In this document: one piece after another, positions 58,640 to 64,000 of the stretch
Position numbering within the stretch: position 1 is the stretch's first letter
How the letters are laid out: the number at the start of each line of letters is the position of its first letter
Assembly: GCF_009870825.1 (NCBI RefSeq)
Contig: NZ_WTWY01000017.1
Span: 62,001-126,000, forward strand
DNA length: 64,000 bases
Direction: 5' to 3'
Source: Paenibacillus sp. USDA918EY
GTDB lineage: Bacteria; Bacillota; Bacilli; Paenibacillales; Paenibacillaceae
Notes under the pieces: model-generated
Databases searched by the model: none
The model's input: the letters and a program-made list of their open reading frames with translations, nothing else
What the model was told of the DNA's origin: nothing
Position numbers and translations under genes: made by a program

Positions 58640-59179
58640 GTGAAAAACTGTGCTTTGGTGCTGGTGGTTCTGATCGTTATTTTGAGCGGGTGTAGCGGGG
58701 GCGGAAAATTATCTTTAGAAGACGTCGGCATTATGAAAATTGATGACGAGAAGCAAAAAATCACTCTTGGGATGAGTAGAGCAAAAGCCGAAGATGTACT
58801 AGGTAAAGGTGAGAAGAATGATTATGACGGATTCGAATACGATTCAGGAGTAACAGTCCGATATCGCGATGGCAAAATTTCATCCATTGCATTATCTGAG
58901 GAATCAAAAGGCGTCTACCAGACATTGAACAAAATTGAGATTGGCACACTTCGAGATAAGGTCGAGAAGATCGTGGACGCAAAGGCTGCTTCAGATAAAC
59001 CTCTGTCGTATTTTTACGATACATCAAGTAAATCGTTTGTAACTGAAAGAGAGAAATTGGAGAGGAAAAGCACCGAAGAGTTGGAAGAAAACTTTGTATT
59101 ATCTTATAATTTCGACGACAACGGATATACATCGCTGATTATCCTTTCAGATCAGCGTGCGGCAAAGTACGGAGATTAA
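58640..59179 (+). CDS. Prophage-encoded lipoprotein
   Basis: 179 residues. A type II signal peptide with lipobox LSGC (Cys 18). The mature part has an ITLGMSRAKAEDVLGKGEK segment like the BamE/SmpA repeat fold. The GTG at 58640 lies 7 nt after AAGGGGG. Monocistronic and not part of any phage core module, so possible lysogenic conversion or superinfection-exclusion cargo. Confidence 0.72.
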   Translation: MKNCALVLVVLIVILSGCSGGGKLSLEDVGIMKIDDEKQKITLGMSRAKAEDVLGKGEKNDYDGFEYDSGVTVRYRDGKISSIALSEESKGVYQTLNKIEIGTLRDKVEKIVDAKAASDKPLSYFYDTSSKSFVTEREKLERKSTEELEENFVLSYNFDDNGYTSLIILSDQRAAKYGD

Positions 59180-59332
59180 AATGGATTGACAAAGAATCTT
59201 ATCCCATGCTAGGATTCAATCAGATTTGATTTATGAGTTTCTCCTTAGTGCAGGTATTGGGGAAACGGAAGCCTGATCCAAATGAACTGTATAAGTAGGT
59301 AAGGCGGTTTAATCTTCCGAGTAATGGATTAT

Positions 59333-59461
59333 GGCCGTCGCAGTTCAAAGAATGAAGTAACACGATCACTTTTAAAAAAACGTTCTTTGTGGTTACTATA
59401 GTAACTACATTAGGGTGTTTTGATGGGTGATATCATTCTTTGAATCTGCGACGGCCTTTTT
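59333..59461 (+). ncRNA. 124-nt hairpin ending in a T run
   Basis: GGCCGTCGCAG plus TTCAAAGAATGA (59333-59355) pairs with TCATTCTTTGAA plus CTGCGACGGCC (59433-59456): 23 bp with one bulge, then TTTTT. The 77-nt loop holds a perfect 14-bp palindrome, GTTACTATAGTAAC (59392-59405), and AGTAAC/GTTACT pairing. Either a structured RNA with its terminator or a small inverted-repeat element. No gene occupies 59180-59601. Confidence 0.5.
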
Positions 59462-59601
59462 GCGTTCTTGAAAGGTGGTGAAACTGGATGATTTTACAAG
59501 TATGTATTTCGACACTATGCGACACCGGAAATGTGTGGAAGGGGGTACAATAGTTTGTAGTCCAATTGGTTGACACTCTGTCCGAGGGGAGGTAGTCGTA
59601 A

Positions 59602-59847
59602 CTACGCTTCCACTCCTCTGCGAACGACTTTGATCCTGTAAAAGTAGTCGATTCTAAATTCTTGAACAGGTATCCCAAGTACATTAGCGGCATTAATCGC
59701 GAATTCAATTGACATGGTTCGTTCCCTATGAATCAGCTTGTTTACATACTGTCGGGTAATTCCCATTCGTCGAGCGAATTCGGCCTGTGATATGCCTTTC
59801 TCTTTAAGTCGTTCCAGCAGGAGACATTCCCCAAGCTGGAGGGTCAT
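59602..59847 (-). CDS. XRE-family HTH regulator
   Basis: 81 residues with a Cro/CI helix-turn-helix (SQAEFARRMGITRQYVNKLI) in the first 60. AAAGGAG lies 8 nt before the ATG. A dyad directly upstream (TTACGAA 59863-59869, TTCGTAA 59886-59892) may be its own operator. Confidence 0.75.
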   Translation of the reverse strand: MTLQLGECLLLERLKEKGISQAEFARRMGITRQYVNKLIHRERTMSIEFAINAANVLGIPVQEFRIDYFYRIKVVRRGVEA

Positions 59848-59862
59848 CCTGAACTCCTTTCC

Positions 59863-59892
59863 TTACGAATTTTAGACATAATTTGTTCGTAA
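59863..59892 (-). promoter_or_regulatory. Operator-like dyad upstream of the HTH gene
   Basis: TTACGAA and TTCGTAA, perfect 7-bp arms, 16-nt centre, 16 bp before the start codon. Confidence 0.45.
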
Positions 59893-60050
59893 ATCCGTCC
59901 TGAAATTACATAGGATGTGATAGTTTAAGATTAACCGAAGGCCCTGAGCAAGAAAACTACAACAGGAGTGATGACTTATTCGAAAAGAAGTTGTTGATCT
60001 AACGAAACTATCGCTTGTTATGGGAAAAGACTCAAGATTTCTAAGTCGCA

Positions 60051-60788
60051 TTATTTATGATCGCGGAACTGGCGTTCGAAACGAACAGCAGCGATCATCC
60101 GATTGTACTCCTCCTCAGTCAGTTCCCTACCGTCAATCTTGAACTCGAATTTTTCTTTAATTTCCTCATCAGATAATTCTATAGATTTATCAAAAAGCTC
60201 TTTCTCAACCACGTATGAGGAAGGGCTTTCTTTTATCGGGAATTCCCTTGGATCTTCCCAAAGGTGATATTTAATAGCTACTTCTTTAATCTTCTCGAGT
60301 AATACCAGTTTAAAGTCATTTGACCGTTGATCTAAATCCAATTCTGATAATAAACCCGTATAGTCTATTAGTCCGTTTCTGTCTGCAATACCTTTGAAAT
60401 TGATATTAAATTTCTCATTCGATTCTTCAGCAGCTTGATTAATAGCATTCATAACATCATTCTGTAGTTTCTTGGAGAAAACAAAATCCCCCTCACACAA
60501 CAACACAAAGTACGATATCGATTCATTGAGTTGATTGTATAATATTGCGGCAGCCTTCATGAGTGATTCGTCAACTGGAAAGGGATTATCCGTATGTCCA
60601 AGTAAATATTCCGTTGTTGTGTTCAGCAAATTTGCGAGCTCTCCCAATGTATCACTTGGCGGGATAGTTCTACCGGTTTCATAACTTGAAAAATTTGCCC
60701 TTTTCATATTTAGCATTTCAGCTAACTGATCTTGCGTATAACCTCGTTTATTCCTCAATTCTTTTATTCTTTCCGACAAAACTGACAT
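60051..60788 (-). CDS. CI-like phage repressor
   Basis: 245 residues: an N-terminal HTH (RIKELRNKRGYTQDQLAEML, then NFSSYETGR) and a long acidic C-terminal part without the Ser-Lys peptidase dyad of LexA-type repressors. It is divergent from a Cro-like gene, so this is the immunity switch. ATG at 60788 chosen; AAAGGA and GGAGG lie upstream. How it is inactivated cannot be seen; the antirepressor downstream is one possibility. Confidence 0.82.
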   Translation of the reverse strand: MSVLSERIKELRNKRGYTQDQLAEMLNMKRANFSSYETGRTIPPSDTLGELANLLNTTTEYLLGHTDNPFPVDESLMKAAAILYNQLNESISYFVLLCEGDFVFSKKLQNDVMNAINQAAEESNEKFNINFKGIADRNGLIDYTGLLSELDLDQRSNDFKLVLLEKIKEVAIKYHLWEDPREFPIKESPSSYVVEKELFDKSIELSDEEIKEKFEFKIDGRELTEEEYNRMIAAVRFERQFRDHK

Positions 60789-60836
60789 TTCCTTTAAATA
60801 CCTCCATTTCGCTATTAAAAACAACGTTATTCTAAT

Positions 60837-60867
60837 TTGCGACAATTAAATTATCGTGATAAATTGT
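60837..60867. promoter_or_regulatory. Immunity operator O1 and rightward promoter
   Basis: TTGCGA (60837-60842), 17 nt, TAAATT (60860-60865). The spacer carries AATTAAATTATCGT (60844-60857) and the half-sites TTATC/GATAA (60851-60862). The 14-nt core is repeated at 61222. Confidence 0.65.
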
Positions 60868-60889
60868 AACTACAAAGCGAGGTGATAAT

Positions 60890-61123
60890 ATGAATGTCGC
60901 ACAAAAAAACATAACTCGACGCGATCAAATGAAAGTGCTGAGAAAAAAACTTAACCTAAGCCAGCACGATTTAGCAATGAAGATCGGCTGTACTGAGAAC
61001 CATATTCGATTTATCGAGCGTGGCATTAATGATCCGAGTTCAAGAATGGCCAATGCAATATGCCATGCGCTTAAATCCGATGTCTATACAGTGTTCCCCG
61101 ACATCTTTAAAAAAAATTCATGA
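60890..61123 (+). CDS. Cro-like HTH regulator
   Basis: 77 residues, with a Cro/CI HTH at about 15-65 (LSQHDLAMKIGCTENHIRFI). GAGGTG precedes the ATG. It faces the CI-like repressor across the shared operator, as cro does. Confidence 0.78.
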   Translation: MNVAQKNITRRDQMKVLRKKLNLSQHDLAMKIGCTENHIRFIERGINDPSSRMANAICHALKSDVYTVFPDIFKKNS

Positions 61124-61218
61124 TGTATGTTTAAAACCACATTGGTATTATATAGCGTTACTATCAGTAACGCAATGAGAGAACTTTTGTTCTCAATTAA
61201 CTTCGGTATGTCATGAGT

Positions 61219-61235
61219 GATAATTAAATTATCGT
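61219..61235 (+). promoter_or_regulatory. Immunity operator O2
   Basis: GATAATTAAATTATC (61219-61233) is a perfect 15-bp palindrome, and AATTAAATTATCGT (61222-61235) repeats the O1 core. It lies 21 nt before the next start codon, downstream of cro. Between cro and here (61124-61218) there is also a GTTACTATCAGTAAC dyad near 61158-61172. Confidence 0.6.
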
Positions 61236-61255
61236 TAATTTGGAGGGAAGCGTTC

Positions 61256-61414
61256 ATGTCTGAAATCAACACCGTTTCGGCCGAGGTGGTTGAGCACTAC
61301 AACAACCTTCACCGATTTCTCGATAGCGGTCTTATCGATCCAGCAGTTGAAGACTTTGTCCGGATGGAGATTGCCGCGATCGAACGCGATACCGGCATCA
61401 AACCACGGAAATGA
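61256..61414 (+). CDS. Small early phage protein
   Basis: 52 residues, acidic helical (begins MSEINTVSAEVVEHYNN). GGAGGG lies 8 nt before the ATG, O2 just upstream. Stop overlaps the next start (ATGA). Unknown function. Confidence 0.65.
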   Translation: MSEINTVSAEVVEHYNNLHRFLDSGLIDPAVEDFVRMEIAAIERDTGIKPRK

Positions 61415-61542
61415 GGACGTTCCTGCTGATCATGTCATTGGTCGTCGCATTTAATATCTGGTTCGCATTCCGGCTCTGGCTGGTGGCGGAACTGAAAGAA
61501 AGGAAGGAACGAAATGAACAAACAACAAGTTTTCAAAAATGA
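61411..61542 (+). CDS. Small membrane peptide of the early operon
   Basis: 43 residues with one N-terminal helix (FLLIMSLVVAFNIWFAFRLW) and a charged tail. Start coupled to the previous stop. Overlaps the antirepressor gene by 29 nt. Tentative. Confidence 0.5.
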   Translation: MRTFLLIMSLVVAFNIWFAFRLWLVAELKERKERNEQTTSFQK

Positions 61543-62302
61543 TATGTTTGGCGAATTGCCGGTACTGGTAGTAAGTGGCGTGGAGTGGTTCGGGGCAACA
61601 GAAGCTGCCGCAGCATTAAAGTTTTCAAATCCACATAAGGCAATCGATCATCATGTAGAAGAAGAGGACTGCACGGTCCATACAGTAGGGGTAATCACAG
61701 GGAAAAAGGCTGATGGTTCTGATGCTGTTCAACAGGTAAACAAAAAATTCATCAATGAATCTGGCCTATACAGTTTGATCTTTGGCGCCGCAAAGCAAGG
61801 CAACAACCCTGAAATTCAAGCCAAAGCCAAGGCATATAAACGTTGGGTCACAAGCGAAGTCCTCCCGACGATCCGACGCACCGGCGGTTACGTGGCAAAC
61901 GACGACCTATTCATTCAAACATATTTGCCGCATGCGGATGAGCAAACGCAAATGATGTTCCGGCTCACTCTTGAGACGGTCCGTAAGGCAAATGAACAGA
62001 TTGCAATCATGCAGCCCAAAGCCGAATATTTCGACAACTTGGTAGAGCGTAATCTGTTAACAAGTTTCCGCGAAACGGCCAAGGAACTGAAAATCAAGGA
62101 ACGTGAATTCATCGGATGGTTGCTCGATCGCAGGTATGTTTATCGGGATGCCAAAGGAAAGCTTCAACCTTACGCCCAGCATGTTCCTGACTTGTTCGAA
62201 ATTAAGGAATGGGGCCGCGGTGACAAAGCAGGGACCCAAACGCTGGTCACTCCAAAGGGGCGCGAGACGTTCCGCTTATTGTTGGAAAAACAAACGGCAT
62301 AG
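61514..62302 (+). CDS. Phage antirepressor (Bro-N + KilAC)
   Basis: 262 residues: Bro-N domain (about 1-120; WFGATEAAAALKFSNPHKAI) and a KilAC C-terminus (REFIGWLLDRRYVYRDAKGKL near 195). These antirepressors bind or titrate CI-type repressors to allow induction. AAGGAAGGAA precedes the ATG. It sits in the rightward early operon. Confidence 0.87.
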   Translation: MNKQQVFKNDMFGELPVLVVSGVEWFGATEAAAALKFSNPHKAIDHHVEEEDCTVHTVGVITGKKADGSDAVQQVNKKFINESGLYSLIFGAAKQGNNPEIQAKAKAYKRWVTSEVLPTIRRTGGYVANDDLFIQTYLPHADEQTQMMFRLTLETVRKANEQIAIMQPKAEYFDNLVERNLLTSFRETAKELKIKEREFIGWLLDRRYVYRDAKGKLQPYAQHVPDLFEIKEWGRGDKAGTQTLVTPKGRETFRLLLEKQTA

Positions 62303-62317
62303 AAAGGAGCAGCAAGT

Positions 62318-62503
62318 TTGAATCCGAACGAAATCCGCCGCAAGATGGCCCTCGCTCTACAAAAGGAGCGCCGCCTGCTGGCAGAGCACAAGTACATCGA
62401 AGCGCTGGACGCCCGCGCTGAATACCGCAAATACCGCCGCGAGTTGACGGGGACGTGGGGTGATGGCGATCTGATCCAGACACGGGAAGCGGCGCCGGCA
62501 TGA
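62318..62503 (+). CDS. Small basic phage protein
   Basis: 61 residues, helical and Arg-rich (QKERRLLAEHKYIEALDARA). TTG start after AAAGGAG. Unknown. Confidence 0.6.
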   Translation: MNPNEIRRKMALALQKERRLLAEHKYIEALDARAEYRKYRRELTGTWGDGDLIQTREAAPA

Positions 62504-62534
62504 AGTAGACTCCACGAAAGGGGGTGAACCGAAG

Positions 62535-62651
62535 ATGGGAGATATGGCAGAAGCGATGCTTGACGGAACTCTTTGCGAGGTATGCGGATCATTCATTGAC
62601 GGCGAAATACCGGGTTATCCGCGGAAATGCGAAGATTGCGAAAACGAATAA
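62535..62651 (+). CDS. Small zinc-ribbon protein
   Basis: 38 residues with CEVC...CEDC, two CxxC pairs 18 residues apart, a likely structural zinc site. AAAGGGGGTG precedes the ATG. Small zinc-ribbon proteins of this kind are frequent in phage early regions. Confidence 0.6.
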   Translation: MGDMAEAMLDGTLCEVCGSFIDGEIPGYPRKCEDCENE

Positions 62652-62666
62652 CGGGAGGCGAACACA

Positions 62667-62876
62667 TTGACGCCAGAAGAAATCAAAGCCAAAGCGGAAG
62701 CAGTCATCCAGAAGCTTTATAAGCTCCAGCACGATCTATCTGATCGCTTCAACAGTACACATAGCATTTTGGATACTTTATCCACATTTGCATACACAGG
62801 TCTGGATGATTTGATCACCGACATCGAGGAAATTCGGGACGATCTGGAGGACCTGGCCGAGGGCGAAAATTCATGA
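62667..62876 (+). CDS. Small helical phage protein
   Basis: 69 residues, acidic, coiled-coil-like (begins MTPEEIKAKAEAVIQKLYK; Asp-Asp-Leu-rich tail). TTG start after GGGAGG. Unknown. Confidence 0.6.
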   Translation: MTPEEIKAKAEAVIQKLYKLQHDLSDRFNSTHSILDTLSTFAYTGLDDLITDIEEIRDDLEDLAEGENS

Positions 62877-62998
62877 CCCTTATTATTTTTTTGCCAAAAT
62901 CGGGGTTTACTGCCCCAAAAACGAAAAATATCCGCCCATAGAGAGCGGACAAAGCAATTATCCCAAACCCATATTAACACGGAAAGCGAGGCTTGCAA

Positions 62999-64000
62999 AT
63001 GGCAAAGCATATTCGATTCATCCGGTTGGAAATTGAGAACTTCGCCGGAGTCAAGAAGCAAGTCGTTGAATATGGCGACATAACGAAGCTGTCCGCGAAG
63101 AACGGCAAAGGTAAGTCAACAATTGGAACTGCCCCAGTATGGACGTTATTCGGAACCGATCTTTTCGGTAAAACCTTCAACCCATCACCAACAACATACG
63201 AATTCGATGTTGTCCGGGCTCGTCTCACATTAAGTGCTGACGGGGAGGAGATGACATTTGAACGCGGCATTGATGGCGGGGATGCGGTATATGTGATCAA
63301 TGGAGTACCGACGACGGCAACCAAATTCAAAGGAGCGGTGGCTGATCTGTTCGACAAAGAGGACTTCCTTTCAATGTACAATCCGGGATTCTTCTTTAGC
63401 CAACATTATACAAAGCAGCGGGAACAGATTATGAAATACTCCATTCCGCCGGCAAAGGCCGAGGTTTTGGCCGAAATGAGCCGGACAAGCCCGGATCAGA
63501 AGCTGAAGGACATCAAGTTGAACCCGGCCGCAGCCAAGCTGGACGAGCTCATGAAAAAGCATTCGCTGGACGATCTGCAAAAGATTCACGGCGGGACTGG
63601 CGGGCAAAAGTCGAAGCTTGAGAAACAGCATATCGCCGCACAGAGCCGGACCAAGACACTGCAGGAGCAGCTTGATCGCCTGCCGGACGCCGTGAATGCC
63701 ACGGAAGATATGGAAAATGAATCCGCTGCATTAAAGGATCGTGTTCAGAAAATTTTTGAGCAGATCGAGGCAGCCAAGGAGGTCAATGCAAATAGAGCAG
63801 CATTGCAGTCGGCGATCACCGCTGCGCGAGAGCAGGTAGAATCTGCGAAGGCTCGATACATGAAGGTTTACAACGAACCGATCGAAGACACTTGCCCTGC
63901 CTGTAAACGTCCGCTGGACGAGGAAGCGGTCAAGGCAGTCACCGACAACAAGGAACGTCGGAAGGCGGAACTTCGTGAGGAACACGCCGATTTGGTCAAC
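62999..64000 (+). CDS. SbcC/Rad50-like ATPase (3' truncated by window edge)
   Basis: 334 residues seen, still open at the edge. Walker A KNGKGKST near 35-42, a long coiled coil from about 160, and a CPAC zinc-hook motif at residues 299-302. This is the SbcC/Rad50 layout, shortened as in phage recombination ATPases. Such proteins work with an SbcD-type nuclease or phage recombinases in replication and recombination. AAAGCGAGG precedes the ATG. Confidence 0.82.
   Translation, partial: MAKHIRFIRLEIENFAGVKKQVVEYGDITKLSAKNGKGKSTIGTAPVWTLFGTDLFGKTFNPSPTTYEFDVVRARLTLSADGEEMTFERGIDGGDAVYVINGVPTTATKFKGAVADLFDKEDFLSMYNPGFFFSQHYTKQREQIMKYSIPPAKAEVLAEMSRTSPDQKLKDIKLNPAAAKLDELMKKHSLDDLQKIHGGTGGQKSKLEKQHIAAQSRTKTLQEQLDRLPDAVNATEDMENESAALKDRVQKIFEQIEAAKEVNANRAALQSAITAAREQVESAKARYMKVYNEPIEDTCPACKRPLDEEAVKAVTDNKERRKAELREEHADLVN

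Noticed and set aside
59478..59573. Two short frames (21 and 31 codons) after the large hairpin
   Set aside because: One has an AAAGGTGG site, but neither shows a recognisable peptide pattern. An arbitrium-type signal peptide was considered, but no AimR-like receptor is present in the window.

Overview
The window reads as the chromosome of a spore-forming, low-GC-phylum Gram-positive of the Paenibacillus/Bacillaceae type with moderately GC-rich coding DNA. The evidence is the gene order ileS / DksA-like yteA-family gene / lspA / rluD followed by a PyrR-attenuated pyr operon (close to the Bacillus subtilis order), sporulation-linked families (YteA, YtaF, YjcZ), canonical AGGAGG ribosome-binding sites with many GTG and TTG starts, a LexA/DinR-type SOS box, and a prophage built from Firmicutes phage families.

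Bases 1-8,830 hold the 3' end of ileS, a small membrane protein, the zinc-finger gene, lspA-rluD (translationally coupled), an LL-diaminopimelate-type aminotransferase, a FusB/FusC-family EF-G-binding protein behind what looks like a translational attenuator, ytaF, an HTH-YkvA protein and a tatC-tatA pair. Bases 8,858-17,880 are one pyrimidine operon: promoter, PyrR-binding anti-antiterminator and terminator, then pyrR-pyrB-pyrC-carA-carB-pyrF-pyrE, lacking pyrP, pyrK and pyrD. Bases 17,880-27,010 are ordinary chromosome: yitT, a tRNA cluster (fMet, Ile-CAT, Leu-TAA), ung, an AI-2E-family permease, glycerophosphodiesterase, a secreted 5'-nucleotidase behind 11-bp tandem repeats, and several very small genes, including two YjcZ-like sporulation peptides.

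From about 27,110 to the right edge the window is a prophage whose right end is not reached. Its left junction is the 3' half of a tRNA-Val(GAC) gene still attached to its own terminator. A tyrosine integrase and an HTH regulator follow, with a divergent promoter, then a roughly 700-bp stretch rich in RNA-like folds, and early-type genes. The late module begins at 31.3 kb with a lambda-like head (GpA-type terminase, portal, ClpP-type protease, decoration and major capsid proteins) joined to a P2-like contractile tail (sheath, tube, frameshifted gpE/E', tape measure, X, D, V, U, W, J, I, fibre), then holin and a GH25 endolysin.

Behind the lysis genes lie accessory cargo and a plasmid-like block: an AT-rich DUF3800 gene, an SOS-driven YolD-like gene, and a row of overlapping or closely spaced genes encoding a ParM-like actin, a ParR-like small protein, a small membrane protein, an FtsK/SpoIIIE-type ATPase and a replication-relaxation protein. 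A lipoprotein, a 124-nt hairpin, CI/Cro-like regulators with a duplicated operator, a KilAC-type antirepressor and an SbcC-like ATPase complete the window. The immunity region is about 33 kb from the integrase. Together with the partition/FtsK block this raises the possibility that the element can persist as an extrachromosomal phage-plasmid as well as integrate.
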